In this document: positions 18,085 to 27,460 of the stretch, one piece after another
How positions within the stretch are numbered: the stretch's first letter is position 1
Layout of the letters: every line of letters starts with the position of its first letter
Origin: Candidatus Thiodiazotropha sp. (ex Epidulcina cf. delphinae)
Lineage (GTDB): Bacteria; Pseudomonadota; Gammaproteobacteria; Chromatiales; Chromatiaceae
Reading direction: 5' to 3'
DNA length: 64,000 nt
Assembly: GCA_025656455.1 (NCBI GenBank)
Contig: JAHXHS010000017.1
Coordinates: 40,116-104,115, forward strand
Notes under the pieces: model-generated
Told to the model about the DNA's origin: nothing
The model's database searches: none
The model's input: only the letters and a program-made list of their open reading frames with translations
Program-made: the position numbers and the translations under genes

Positions 18085-19481
18085 GCAAGATACTGATTGT
18101 TGATGATGATGAGGCCAGTTGCCGGACACTTCAGTTTCATTTGCGAAGCCAGGATCATGATGTCGAAATTGCCGGCAGTGTGGATGAAGGCTTGGTTGTC
18201 GCAGGCTCATACTATCCCGATTTGATTATCCTTGATATACGTATGCCGGGACGTTCCGGGCTTGAAGGACTTCCCGACTTCAGGGAACTGTTACCGAATG
18301 TGCATGTGATTATGATCACTGCCTTCCATGATATGGAAAGCACTATTGAAGCCATGCAACAGGGTGCGGAAGATTATATTCACAAACCGATCGATATCGA
18401 TGAGTTGGATACTTCCATTACCCGGTTATTGACCACAACAGGTGACACGGAAAATCTGTTTATCCCCACCAGTCCTGAAAATATAAGCGGCGCCTTGAGC
18501 ATGGTCGGTCGTAGTCGCGCCATGAAGGAGATATTCAAGACCATCGGCTTGGTAGCAAAAAGTCCAGCTACGGTTTTGATTACAGGCGAATCCGGTACAG
18601 GTAAAGAGTTGGTTGCAAGAGCCATACACCGCTCGGGTCAAAGTCCCAGTGGTCCATTCGTTGCCGTCAATTGTGCGGCTTTGGTCGAGACATTGCTTGA
18701 ATCTGACATGTTTGGTCACGAAAAAGGCGCCTTCACTGGAGCGGTGGTTCGTCAAGAGGGTAAATTTTCTTTGGCTCGGGGTGGGACAATCTTCCTGGAT
18801 GAGGTTGGAGAGTTATCGCCGGGTATGCAGGCTAAGCTACTGAGAGTTTTACAGTATAAAGAGTTCACCGCATTGGGAGCCAAAAAGTCTCAAACTACCG
18901 ATGCCCGGGTAATTACAGCGACCAATGTCGATCTGGCGGAAAAGGTCAGTGAAAAAACCTTTCGTGAGGATCTCTATTACCGGCTGCAGGTAGTCAATAT
19001 CCATCTGCCGCCCTTGCGTGAGCGTAAAGAGGATCTGATGGATCTCATTCAGACCCTTTTGGGGCGGATCAATAAGGAATTGCATCGTAACATCACGCAT
19101 ATTACCAAGGAGGTCTTAGAAGCGTTTGAACACTACGAATGGCCAGGCAATGTTCGTGAACTGGAAAATGTGCTGATGAAGAGTATCGCCTTGTCTCAAG
19201 GCGACTCTTTGACCAGGGATCAGCTCCCGGAACCTTTGAGAGCAGAAAAAATTCACTACTCAGGTCACGACCGCGATGATAAGCCTCTGACTGAGCTAAG
19301 CCTTGAAGATATAGAGCGTGTGCATGTCAAACGTGTTCTGGAGGCAACGGGTTGGCATAAAGGTCAAGCTTGCGCAATACTTGGGGTTTCGAGGCCGCGG
19401 TTGCGTCGATTGATACGCCAGTATGAATTAATCCCGCATCATGACATCGACATCGACAGTGAAATGAATGAAGACGTCTAG
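18081..19481 (+). CDS. Sigma-54-dependent NtrC-family response regulator
   Basis: 466 residues: receiver domain with phosphoacceptor D52 in LDIRMPG, AAA+ domain with Walker A GESGTGKE (about 170) and the sigma-54-contacting GAFTGA loop (about 216), and a Fis-type helix-turn-helix at the end (GQACAILGVSRPRLRRLI). It overlaps the kinase gene by ATGA. It is the natural activator for the three sigma-54 promoters seen in this window (5577-5591, 5978-5992 and 19666-19680). Regulation of the first two is the stronger inference, since they drive its own cluster. Confidence 0.93.
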   Translation: MSKILIVDDDEASCRTLQFHLRSQDHDVEIAGSVDEGLVVAGSYYPDLIILDIRMPGRSGLEGLPDFRELLPNVHVIMITAFHDMESTIEAMQQGAEDYIHKPIDIDELDTSITRLLTTTGDTENLFIPTSPENISGALSMVGRSRAMKEIFKTIGLVAKSPATVLITGESGTGKELVARAIHRSGQSPSGPFVAVNCAALVETLLESDMFGHEKGAFTGAVVRQEGKFSLARGGTIFLDEVGELSPGMQAKLLRVLQYKEFTALGAKKSQTTDARVITATNVDLAEKVSEKTFREDLYYRLQVVNIHLPPLRERKEDLMDLIQTLLGRINKELHRNITHITKEVLEAFEHYEWPGNVRELENVLMKSIALSQGDSLTRDQLPEPLRAEKIHYSGHDRDDKPLTELSLEDIERVHVKRVLEATGWHKGQACAILGVSRPRLRRLIRQYELIPHHDIDIDSEMNEDV

Positions 19482-19632
19482 TACTAGATATCCAAACTAA
19501 GCCTCTTATGCGGTAACAGGCATATCGGTCTCTACCCCTACCTTCCCGGAAACTGGTAAACAGTTAACCAGTTGCGTCCTCATAAAGATCGATTCAAATA
19601 CACTCTTTTTTTTCAGACAAAGGAGGCGATGA

Positions 19633-19646
19633 ATCAATCGATTGAT
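19633..19646. promoter_or_regulatory. 14-bp perfect palindrome upstream of hydrogenase promoter
   Basis: ATCAATCGATTGAT is a perfect 14-base palindrome 20 bases before the -24 box of the hydrogenase promoter. It may be a regulator or IHF-proximal site. No second copy was noticed, so the role is uncertain. Confidence 0.35.
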
Positions 19647-19665
19647 ATAAAAGAAGAAAATAGCA

Positions 19666-19680
19666 TGGCATGACTGTTGC
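19666..19680 (+). promoter_or_regulatory. Sigma-54 promoter for the hydrogenase operon
   Basis: TGGCATGACTGTTGC (followed by A) is close to the ideal TGGCACGN4TTGCA with exact GG-N10-GC spacing. Transcription would start near 19692, leaving a leader of about 66 bases before hyaA. Uptake hydrogenase operons in many proteobacteria are sigma-54 dependent (HoxA/HupR), which fits. Confidence 0.82.
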
Positions 19681-19757
19681 AATCCCTCCGGGTAGTCAGT
19701 GCGAAACAATCCGTACACAACGCACATCTGGTTTGTTCGATCTGGAGGAGCACGGTG

Positions 19758-20837
19758 ATGACCGAAACCTTTTACGACGTGATGCGACGACAGGGGATCA
19801 CGCGTCGCAGCTTTCTGAAATTCTGTAGTCTGACCGCCTCTGCACTGGGGCTGGGACCAGCCATGGTTCCCCGCATTGCCGAGGCGATGGAGACCAAACC
19901 CCGCATCCCGGTACTCTGGCTGCATGGCCTGGAATGTACCTGCTGCTCCGAGTCGTTTATCCGTTCCGCCCACCCGCTGGCAAAAGATGTGGTGCTGTCG
20001 ATGATCTCTCTCGATTATGACGACACCATCATGGCTGCTGCGGGCCATGAGGCAGAGGCGATCATTGAAGAGACCATCGAGAAATATGACGGCAACTTCA
20101 TCCTTGCCGTGGAAGGCAATCCCCCTCTCGATGAAGATGGCATGTACTGCATCATCGGTGGCAAGCCGTTCGTCGAGCAGTTGAAGATGGCGGCAGAGCA
20201 CTGCAAAGCGATCATCTCTTGGGGGTCCTGCGCCTCTTGGGGTTGCGTGCAGGCGGCCCGTCCCAACCCGACCCGTGCAACACCGGTTCACAAAGTGCCT
20301 GGTCTGGCAAACAAGCCGATTATCAAGGTACCGGGTTGTCCACCTATCGCAGAAGTCATGACAGCGGTTGTCACTTATATACTCACCTTCGAAAAGTTTC
20401 CCGAGTTGGATCGTCAGGGACGGCCGAAGATGTTCTACAGTCAGCGCATCCACGACAAGTGCTACCGCCGTCCCCATTTCGATGCCGGTCAGTTTGTAGA
20501 GGCCTGGGATGACGATTCCGCACGTAAGGGCTACTGCCTCTACAAAATGGGCTGCAAAGGGCCGACCACCTATAACGCCTGTTCGACGGTACGTTGGAAC
20601 GGCGGACTCTCGTTCCCGATCCAGGCTGGTCACGGCTGTATCGGATGCTCCGAAGACGGTTTCTGGGACAAGGGCTCCTTCTATCAGCACGTCACCGATA
20701 CTCATCAGTTTGGCGTCGAGGCCAATGCCGATAAGGTCGGCTTGGCCGCGGCCGGTATCGTCGGCGCAACGGCGGCTGCCCATGCCGCTGTCACCGCCAT
20801 CAAGAATGCGCAGAAGAAAGGAGACCGGGATCAATGA
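19758..20837 (+). CDS. hyaA: O2-tolerant [NiFe] uptake hydrogenase small subunit
   Basis: 359 residues from the ATG at 19758, preceded by GGAGGAG; the frame is open further upstream, but the Tat signal (TRRSFLKF) begins here. It is very similar in motif order to E. coli Hya[10 protein letters not shown] (C60, C62, C63) and the extra Cys in DGMYCIIGG (C131) are the two supernumerary cysteines that build the oxygen-tolerant proximal [4Fe-3S] cluster of group 1d enzymes. [23 protein letters not shown] and [11 protein letters not shown] bind the distal and medial clusters. A hydrophobic C-terminal helix anchors it in the membrane facing the periplasm. It overlaps hyaB by ATGA. Confidence 0.95.
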   Translation: MTETFYDVMRRQGITRRSFLKFCSLTASALGLGPAMVPRIAEAMETKPRIPVLWLHGLECTCCSESFIRSAHPLAKDVVLSMISLDYDDTIMAAAGHEAEAIIEETIEKYDGNFILAVEGNPPLDEDGMYCIIGGKPFVEQLKMAAEHCKAIISWGSCASWGCVQAARPNPTRATPVHKVPGLANKPIIKVPGCPPIAEVMTAVVTYILTFEKFPELDRQGRPKMFYSQRIHDKCYRRPHFDAGQFVEAWDDDSARKGYCLYKMGCKGPTTYNACSTVRWNGGLSFPIQAGHGCIGCSEDGFWDKGSFYQHVTDTHQFGVEANADKVGLAAAGIVGATAAAHAAVTAIKNAQKKGDRDQ

Positions 20838-22630
20838 GCACCAAGACCACTCCCAACGGTTTTAACCTGGACGACTCCGGTCAGCGTGTGGTCGTCGATC
20901 CGGTGACCCGCATCGAGGGGCATATGCGTTGCGAAGTGAATGTGGATGAGGAGAACATCATCCGCAACGCGGTCTCCACCGGCACCATGTGGCGCGGATT
21001 GGAGGTCATTCTCAAAGGGCGTGATCCACGCGATGCCTGGGCCTTCACTCAGCGCATCTGTGGTGTCTGCACCGGTACCCATGCGTTGACATCAGTGCGT
21101 GCGGTGGAAGATGCGTTGAAGATCAAGATACCGGAGAACGCCAACTCGATCCGAAACATCATGCAGCTGACCCTGCAGGCCCATGACCATCTGGTGCACT
21201 TCTACCATCTGCATGCATTGGATTGGGTCAATCCGGTGAATGCCCTGAAGGCCGATCCCAAAGCGACTTCAGAACTGCAGCAGCAGGTTTCACCGAAGCA
21301 TGCCAAATCGTCTCCGGGTTATTTCCGCGACATCCAGAATCGCTTGAAGAAGTTTGTCGAGAGCGGTCAGCTTGGCCCGTTCAAAAACGGCTATTGGACC
21401 AATCCGGCCTACCTATTGCCACCGGAAGCGGACCTGATGGCGGTGACCCACTATCTGGAAGCCCTCGATTTTCAAAAAGAGATCATGAAGATCCGCACCA
21501 TACTCGGTGGCAAGGATCCCCACCCCAATTGGTTGGTGGGTGGTGTGCCCTGTCCGATCAATGTGGATGGCGTCGGTTCTGTGGGCGCCCTGAACATGGT
21601 GCCCCTGAACCAGATCTCCTACATTATCGACAGCACCAGAGAGTTCATCAAGAACGTCTACATTCCCGATCTGCTGGCCGTGGCACAGTTCTACAAGGGC
21701 TGGCTCCACGGTGGTGGTTTATCCAGCACCAATGTGCTCTCTTATGGTGATATCCCAGACCGGGCCAACGACTACACCGCGGCCAATCTGATGATGCCCA
21801 GGGGAGCGATCATCAACGGTAATCTCAAGGAGGTACATGAGGTCGACCTGAGGGATTCCGAGGAGATCCAGGAGTTCGTGCCCCACTCCTGGTACAACTA
21901 TCCGGATGGCGTCAAGGGACTGCATCCCTGGGATGGCGTCACTGAACCCAACTTCCAATTGGGACCCAATGCCAAGGGCAGCAAGACCAACATCGAACAG
22001 ATCGACGAGGACGCCAAATACTCCTGGATCAAAGCGCCGCGCTGGCGGGGTCATGCCATGGAGGTTGGTCCTCTGGCTCGTTACATCGTTGGTTATGCCA
22101 GCGGTCATGAGGAGATTACCGAGCAGATCAATTTCGTGCTCAAGACCCTGGATGTGCCGGTAACGGCGCTCTTCTCGACCCTGGGTCGAACCGCCGCACG
22201 CGGTCTGGAGGCCGATTGGGCGGCAGACAAGATGCGCTACTTCATGGATAAGCTGATGGCCAATATCAAGGCCGGGGACTCCTCCACAGCCAATGTGGAC
22301 AATTGGGATCCCGCCACCTGGCCGAAGCAGGTCAAGGGTGTTGGATTCAGCGAAGCGCCACGAGGTGCCTTGGGACATTGGATTCGCATCAAGGATACCC
22401 GTATCGACAACTACCAGTGCGTGGTGCCCACTACCTGGAACGGCTCACCCCGTGACAGCGAGGGCAACATCGGTGCTTTTGAGGCCTCTCTGATGAATAC
22501 CAAGGTGGCGCGCGCCGAAGAGCCGGTGGAGATCCTGCGAACCCTGCACAGCTTTGATCCCTGTCTTGCCTGCTCCACCCATGTGATGAGTGAAGAGGGG
22601 AGGGAGCTGGCCAAGGTAAAGGTACGGTGA
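20834..22630 (+). CDS. hyaB: [NiFe] uptake hydrogenase large subunit
   Basis: 598 residues, the usual size. The N-terminal nickel-binding motif is [10 protein letters not shown] and the C-terminal one is [10 protein letters not shown]. The 14 residues after that His ([14 protein letters not shown]) are the tail normally removed by the HyaD/HupD endopeptidase once nickel is inserted. This is the catalytic subunit that oxidises H2 in the periplasm and is exported with HyaA by the Tat route. No hyp or hyaD gene lies in the window, so maturation must be encoded elsewhere. Confidence 0.96.
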   Translation: MSTKTTPNGFNLDDSGQRVVVDPVTRIEGHMRCEVNVDEENIIRNAVSTGTMWRGLEVILKGRDPRDAWAFTQRICGVCTGTHALTSVRAVEDALKIKIPENANSIRNIMQLTLQAHDHLVHFYHLHALDWVNPVNALKADPKATSELQQQVSPKHAKSSPGYFRDIQNRLKKFVESGQLGPFKNGYWTNPAYLLPPEADLMAVTHYLEALDFQKEIMKIRTILGGKDPHPNWLVGGVPCPINVDGVGSVGALNMVPLNQISYIIDSTREFIKNVYIPDLLAVAQFYKGWLHGGGLSSTNVLSYGDIPDRANDYTAANLMMPRGAIINGNLKEVHEVDLRDSEEIQEFVPHSWYNYPDGVKGLHPWDGVTEPNFQLGPNAKGSKTNIEQIDEDAKYSWIKAPRWRGHAMEVGPLARYIVGYASGHEEITEQINFVLKTLDVPVTALFSTLGRTAARGLEADWAADKMRYFMDKLMANIKAGDSSTANVDNWDPATWPKQVKGVGFSEAPRGALGHWIRIKDTRIDNYQCVVPTTWNGSPRDSEGNIGAFEASLMNTKVARAEEPVEILRTLHSFDPCLACSTHVMSEEGRELAKVKVR

Positions 22631-22734
22631 CTTAAGAGTTTTGAGTTATTAGTTTTGAGTTGTTTCGATTAACGCAAGAGGTGGTTGGATGGCTTCTGCG
22701 TTACGAACATAGAGAGTGATCGTGAGGAGTTGAA

Positions 22735-22932
22735 ATGAAGAGCATCATGACGGGATTGAGTGGGTTAACCGGTTTATTGGCAAGCAGTCCGCTGTTGGCG
22801 CATGTGGGTGAGCATGCACAGGCGGGATGGCTCTCAGGTGTAGTGCACTTGCTGGCAGAGCATGGCTATTTGTTGCTTGCCATTGTCGCGGGTGGGCTGG
22901 TTTTCAGACAGGTGTTTCGTGTCCGAAGCTGA
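22735..22932 (+). CDS. Small hydrogenase-operon membrane protein
   Basis: 65 residues between hyaB and hyaC, with GTGAGGAG ribosome site just upstream. An N-terminal signal-like or membrane segment (LTGLLASSPLLA) ends in AHVGEHAQ, reminiscent of the histidine-bearing start of HupE/UreJ nickel permeases, and a second hydrophobic segment spans about residues 44-59. It is far too short for HupE. It may be an accessory peptide of the hydrogenase. Not recognised with certainty. Confidence 0.6.
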   Translation: MKSIMTGLSGLTGLLASSPLLAHVGEHAQAGWLSGVVHLLAEHGYLLLAIVAGGLVFRQVFRVRS

Positions 22933-22954
22933 AGGTGATGTTTTGGATCGTGAA

Positions 22955-23034
22955 TGGTGCGGCAGGGCCGCACCCTACGGGATCGGCGTCCATGTACGGT
23001 TCTGTGTTTGGTAGGGTGTGGCCCTGCCGCACCA
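22955..23034. repeat. REP-like inverted repeat inside hydrogenase operon
   Basis: Arms at 22955-22978 and 23011-23034 are 24 bases each with one mismatch (GGTGCGGCAGGGCCGCACC core), separated by 32 bases. The transcript would fold into a long hairpin between the small membrane protein and hyaC. It looks like an inserted palindromic repeat rather than part of a gene. Confidence 0.75.
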
Positions 23035-23148
23035 GCGGATGCCAAACATGCAACCTATCACAGACACCTGATTGCTCGGATCAGGTCACCGGTATTTCTG
23101 TCTAAATCCATGCAAAGGTCGGAAATAGCCGACTCAGGAGAGACCCTT

Positions 23149-23832
23149 ATGCAGACAACTATCAAACGTACCGCTGTCTATGTCTATGAGGCGCCTGTCA
23201 GGCTATGGCATTGGGTCAACGCCCTGTCGATAACGGTACTGGCCGTGACGGGTTATTTCGTAGCCAATCCATTGCCGACCCTGCCGGGTGAGGCGAGTGA
23301 CCATTTCCTCATGGGATATATGCGCTTTGCCCATTTTGCTGCGGCTTATATCTTTACCGTGGGCTTTATCGGCCGGGTCTATTGGGCCTTTGTGGGTAAT
23401 GAACACTCTCGCGAACTGTTTCATCTGCCTTTCTATCGTCTCGCATTCTGGAAAGAACTGATGCATGAAGTTCGCTGGTACGCCTTCATGGAGAAAGAGC
23501 CGAAGAGGTATGAAGGTCATAATCCACTGGCCCATCTCACCATGGTGGCGATTATCACCGTGGGTGGCATCGCCATGGTGTTGACCGGCTTTTCCCTATA
23601 TGCGGAACAGACCGGGTTGGGCAGCTGGCAGGATCAACTTTTCGGCTGGCTGATACCCATCGTGGGACAGAGTCAGGATGTGCGTTTATGGCACCATTGG
23701 GGCATGTGGGTCATCGTCGTATTCGTGATCATTCACGTCTATGTGGCAATCCGTGAAGACATCGTCTCCCGCCAGAGCCTGATCAGCACCATGATCAGTG
23801 GTTGGCGCATGTTCAAAGACGACAGGCCCTGA
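23149..23832 (+). CDS. hyaC: Ni/Fe-hydrogenase b-type cytochrome subunit
   Basis: 227 residues from the ATG at 23149, with AGGAG upstream; the longer open frame includes the repeat and is rejected. Four transmembrane helices with haem b ligand histidines in RLWHWVNALS, MRFAHFAAAY, and LWHHWGMW/IHVYVAI regions, as in HyaC/HupC. It passes electrons from the hydrogenase small subunit to quinone. The unusual gap to hyaB (519 bases) is filled by the 65-residue ORF and the REP-like repeat. Confidence 0.93.
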   Translation: MQTTIKRTAVYVYEAPVRLWHWVNALSITVLAVTGYFVANPLPTLPGEASDHFLMGYMRFAHFAAAYIFTVGFIGRVYWAFVGNEHSRELFHLPFYRLAFWKELMHEVRWYAFMEKEPKRYEGHNPLAHLTMVAIITVGGIAMVLTGFSLYAEQTGLGSWQDQLFGWLIPIVGQSQDVRLWHHWGMWVIVVFVIIHVYVAIREDIVSRQSLISTMISGWRMFKDDRP

Positions 23833-24169
23833 TTGGAAGCGTCACAGGTGCTGATATAGCTGGTCATAGAGGGTGAAACCATTTGCGTTGGATTTGCGGT
23901 GATCGGCGTTCATTAGCGGCCAATTAACGATTCTACCGATGGCCGGAATCGTCATATTTTGCTTTTCCCACCCACTCGATGTGGTGAAGAACCAATAATT
24001 GTTGGGGCCTGGTTGGGCGAGGTGAGTCGATGATGCCCACCTCGATCTTCTCATAAACCCTTTCAGCATCACCCCGAAGTGTGAAGAAATATCCGATTGT
24101 TTGCGATGATTGGCGTCTATTGACGGCATTTTCATACCTTATCCCCTAATCCACTTGATTTTGAACTGT
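23833..24169. other. Intergenic stretch with degenerate direct repeats, no gene
   Basis: No credible coding sequence was found. Two related 28-base segments, at 23893-23920 and 24100-24127, match in about 22 positions (TTTGCG.TGAT.GGCGT core). This sequence type is a common non-coding repeat in proteobacterial genomes. The only long frame here is the reverse complement of these repeats. Confidence 0.5.
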
Positions 24170-24200
24170 GTTATATGACCTATAGACTGCGTCATATAAC
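24170..24200. promoter_or_regulatory. Inverted-repeat operator upstream of the TonB/double-cubane operon
   Basis: GTTATATGAC (24170-24179) and GTCATATAAC (24191-24200) are perfect 10-base arms with an 11-base spacer, 95 bases before the TonB receptor start. The half-sites recall both ModE (GTTATAT) and NikR (TATGA-N-TCATA) sites, but the spacing fits neither classical form. It is the best candidate regulatory site for the nine-gene operon. Confidence 0.65.
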
Positions 24201-24294
24201 CAATTGTTTTTTATGTGGTTTTCTGTATATTTCCTGTCACCTGATACAGCAGGTTTTCATTTTTTCGTAAAAAAAAAGGGTATAGATCGCTCCT

Positions 24295-26376
24295 ATGGAA
24301 AATATCCCAAAACAAAAAAAGACCGTTTTGCTTTTCACCAGGATTCACCGTGTGTTTGTATTGACAGTTGTCATTTTAGTGTCAAAGAGCCCTACCGTGT
24401 TGGCGGATGCTGATCAGGAATCGTCCGTTGGGGAAGTGCAGGAGCCACCCATTGAACGTCAGGAAATGGGGATGATATCGGTGACGGCCTCAAGGGTCGC
24501 TGAAGCGATCAAGGATACGCCGGTAGCGATTGAGATCATCGATCAACAAGCGTTGGAAACCGTCAAATTTGTCGATTCACGCGACGAGTTGTTGAATCGC
24601 ATTCCTGGCAACAGCCTGAGCCGAAATCTGCGCATTCCCATCGGTGGCAAGAACTACACCATCAATCTGCTGGACGGTATGGCGGTGCGCAGTTTCGGCC
24701 GTGGCACCAATGGCTTCATCGATGAGGTCAACACCTTCGACATCGAGCGGGTCGAGGTGATCAAGGGCCCGGCCTCGGCCCTCTATGGCAGTAATGCCCT
24801 GGGTGGCGTGATCAATGTCATTACCCGGGATCCGCCGTCTCATCCTGAATATCGGATATGGGGCGAGTTGGGCAACAACGACAGGGTTCGCGGCGGGGTC
24901 TCGGCCGCCGGTTCCAGGGATGACCTCGGCTATTTCTTCGACCTCAACGGACTCGATTACGAGGGGGGACAGGAGCGCACGGCCCTGGAGCGCAAGACCG
25001 TCAGCGGTAAGCTGATCCGTGACTTCGATGTGGATGCGAGTCTCAGCCTCAGGGCGGAATATCTCGAGACCTCCGAAGAGAGCCCCGGCTCCCTCGATCA
25101 AGCGGCATTCGATCAGGACTGGCAGCAGGCCGCCATCGATGACGCCTATACCGATCAGCAGATCCTGTCGGCCACGGTGGGGTATGTCACCGGCCTCGGC
25201 CCCCAATCGGAGGTCGAGATCAAATACGCCGTCAGGAGCCATGAGGAGCAGGGCATGCCCTCCTGGAACGCCACGGCGGACTATGGCGAGGACGATATGC
25301 TGAACCATAACCTGGTGGCCACCTACCACCGGGACTTTGATCGCTATCGCTCCCGGGTGATCGTGGGCATGGATCTCCAGCGCAGTCATGTGGAGGAGGA
25401 TAGCTACGATGCCAGGTCGTCCGATTCCAACATCGAACTTGACCGCTCCTGGAATATTGTCGCCGAGGTGGCGTCCCCTTTCTTACAGTATGAGATTTCT
25501 CCCGTCGCGCCCATGCGAGTCAGCCTGGGCGCCCGCTACGACAGGGTGACCTATGACGCCAATAATCTGGATCACAGCCTCGATGACCGGGCCGAGTTCT
25601 CTAATCTGACGCCGAAAGCCGGTGCGACTTACGAACTGAATAAGGAGAACAGTCTGTGGTTCGGCTACAATACCGGTTTTGTGGTGCCGAGCCGGTCCGC
25701 CCTGTTTAGCAGCACCCGCTATATCACCGACCCCGATCTCAAATCGGAGAAGGCGAAGAATATCGATTTCGGTCTGCGCGGTCGCCTGATGGCTGGCCGA
25801 TTGACCTACGATGTGGCCCTGTACGACACAAAGATCAGGGATATGGTGGTGATAGAAGACCGGCCGGGGATGGATGCCTATGTGAACGCGGGTGAGATCG
25901 AGGTCAAGGGGGTAGAGACAAGTCTGTCATACCGACCCCTCGACGGGTTGAGATTCGCCCTGGCGCATACCTACGCCAGGAACAAGTACCGGGAATATGT
26001 CACCGGCAGCAACGACTACAGCGGAAACTATCTGGCAGCATCGCCCCTGCACCATCTCAATGCCAGGGTGACCTGGACGCCGAGAGCTGAGCTGGATTTG
26101 GAGCTGGAGTGGGATCACCTCTCCGCCTATCACACCAACAGCGACAACAGCACCGATCCGCAAGGGCAGTATGAGCGGCCGGATCTGTTTCATCTCAGGG
26201 TCAGCTACGGAACGGGACCCTGGTCTCTTTGGGCCCATGCCCTGAACCTGTTCGACAAGCAGTATGCGGAGCGGGTCTCCTATTCGGTCCCCAGCCGGTT
26301 CAGCAGCGGCGGCAGGAGTTTTACCTCCGGCACTGAGCGCAGTCTCTATGCCGGTGTGAGCTATACCTGGCGCTAG
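24295..26376 (+). CDS. TonB-dependent outer membrane receptor
   Basis: 693 residues: signal-like hydrophobic stretch (about residues 17-37), TonB-box-like EMGMISVTAS, plug domain with IPGNSLSRN, DIERVEVIKGPASALYGSNALGGVIN-type signatures, and a beta-barrel ending in an aromatic/Arg terminus. It imports a large or scarce ligand using TonB energy. It is the first gene of the operon behind the 24170-24200 operator and is followed after 16 bases by the DUF4198-like gene. The ligand is unknown: a metallophore, corrinoid or metal chelate is likely from the neighbours. No cobalamin riboswitch was seen. Confidence 0.93.
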   Translation: MENIPKQKKTVLLFTRIHRVFVLTVVILVSKSPTVLADADQESSVGEVQEPPIERQEMGMISVTASRVAEAIKDTPVAIEIIDQQALETVKFVDSRDELLNRIPGNSLSRNLRIPIGGKNYTINLLDGMAVRSFGRGTNGFIDEVNTFDIERVEVIKGPASALYGSNALGGVINVITRDPPSHPEYRIWGELGNNDRVRGGVSAAGSRDDLGYFFDLNGLDYEGGQERTALERKTVSGKLIRDFDVDASLSLRAEYLETSEESPGSLDQAAFDQDWQQAAIDDAYTDQQILSATVGYVTGLGPQSEVEIKYAVRSHEEQGMPSWNATADYGEDDMLNHNLVATYHRDFDRYRSRVIVGMDLQRSHVEEDSYDARSSDSNIELDRSWNIVAEVASPFLQYEISPVAPMRVSLGARYDRVTYDANNLDHSLDDRAEFSNLTPKAGATYELNKENSLWFGYNTGFVVPSRSALFSSTRYITDPDLKSEKAKNIDFGLRGRLMAGRLTYDVALYDTKIRDMVVIEDRPGMDAYVNAGEIEVKGVETSLSYRPLDGLRFALAHTYARNKYREYVTGSNDYSGNYLAASPLHHLNARVTWTPRAELDLELEWDHLSAYHTNSDNSTDPQGQYERPDLFHLRVSYGTGPWSLWAHALNLFDKQYAERVSYSVPSRFSSGGRSFTSGTERSLYAGVSYTWR

Positions 26377-26392
26377 CCGGGGGAGGAGCGAG

Positions 26393-27460
26393 ATGATGCG
26401 GCTTCGAATCTCCGCCCTGCTGATGGCTGCCTGGTGCAGCCTTTCCTACGCCCAGCCGGGGGTAGAGGAGCCGATGATCTGGCTGGAGCCCCTCAGCTAC
26501 CAGGCGATGCGTGAGATGAGGGATAAGGCGCGACAGATGGTCCAATCTCAAACGGGCGAACGCCAAGCGTCGGCAGAGCCGCGACAAAACCGTGCCAATG
26601 GCGGCGAGAGAAATAGAGCCAATTGGAATGGCCAACGACTCAGGCGAATCTATCTTCGATCCGGCCCATTCCCTAGGCCAAATGATGCGCTCCGGAATGG
26701 TCGTATCGTGGAGGGCGAAGCGCAAAAAAGCCAGAACGTCGCCAGCGGCAGTCTGATCTGGCTGGAGCGCCCGGACCAGACCATCCAGGGTATGGAACTC
26801 AAGCAGAGGCGCTCAACCTATCGCGCAGACTACCCGGCGGATGCCGGCGGTTGGTACCGGATCTTCGCCTACAACGACCTGGGCGCCCGGGATGGCAGCC
26901 GTGTTCGTCTGTTCTCTTTCTACACCTTCATGAGCCACGGCGACGAGGTGGATGAGAAGACACCGCTCCCCGAGGCGCGCAAAGGGTATGTGGATGGCAG
27001 CCCGGAACTGGAACTGGTGCGTCTCTACGACGACGATGAGGAGCGTTATCGCAACTATGTGGGGAGCAGGATTCGGCTGCGCGCCCTGTTCAGGGGAGAA
27101 CCCCTGGCGGGCGGGCGTCTCTCCCTGACCACCCGTCAGGGGTGGCGACAGACCCAGACCACTGACGCCAATGGCGAAGCGGTGTTTACCCTGATCAAGG
27201 AGGACTTTCACGAAGATGGTGTGGACCGGCGAAAGTCCGAACTCTATCTGCTGCGACTTGAGCACCGGACCGGGACAAGCGGCGACTATCAGGGCACGCC
27301 TTATGGCAGCGAACGCTATATCGCCACCCTGCCGTTTCGCGTCTCACCCGCCAAGGATGACTGGCAGAGCCAGCGTCTGGCCTATCTGGCGGTGATTATC
27401 ACGATCGTCGGCGCGGCAGTAGCCATTTCACTACGCAGAAGACGCGGCAGACGGCCATGA
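26393..27460 (+). CDS. Periplasmic DUF4198/NikM-like protein with C-terminal anchor
   Basis: 355 residues. Signal peptide (MRLRISALLMAAWCSLSYA), an Arg/Asn-rich low-complexity segment (about 45-95), a beta-sandwich domain with the GGWYRIFAYND and DANGEAVFTL features of DUF4198-type proteins, and a transmembrane helix with a basic tail near the end (about 328-348). DUF4198 proteins are often periplasmic components of nickel or cobalt uptake systems. It overlaps the next gene by ATGA. A metal- or ligand-handling role next to the TonB receptor is inferred. Confidence 0.7.
   Translation: MMRLRISALLMAAWCSLSYAQPGVEEPMIWLEPLSYQAMREMRDKARQMVQSQTGERQASAEPRQNRANGGERNRANWNGQRLRRIYLRSGPFPRPNDALRNGRIVEGEAQKSQNVASGSLIWLERPDQTIQGMELKQRRSTYRADYPADAGGWYRIFAYNDLGARDGSRVRLFSFYTFMSHGDEVDEKTPLPEARKGYVDGSPELELVRLYDDDEERYRNYVGSRIRLRALFRGEPLAGGRLSLTTRQGWRQTQTTDANGEAVFTLIKEDFHEDGVDRRKSELYLLRLEHRTGTSGDYQGTPYGSERYIATLPFRVSPAKDDWQSQRLAYLAVIITIVGAAVAISLRRRRGRRP

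Noticed and set aside
19478..19487. CTAGTACTAG at the end of the sigma-54 regulator, similar to the end of the second MITE, as a possible excision footprint
   Set aside because: The shared stretch (GTACTAGATATCCA) is only 14 bases, and chance matches of that length are expected in 64 kb.
19506..20834. Long antisense open frame (442 codons) over hyaA
   Set aside because: It is the reverse strand of a clearly conserved hydrogenase gene and has no recognisable protein features.
23842..24135. 97-codon minus-strand frame after hyaC
   Set aside because: It translates the degenerate 28-base repeats, a known kind of non-coding repeat; no ribosome site.
24170..24200. Assignment of the operator to ModE or NikR
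   Set aside because: Half-sites are similar but the spacing differs from the classical sites of both, so only an unassigned operator is reported.
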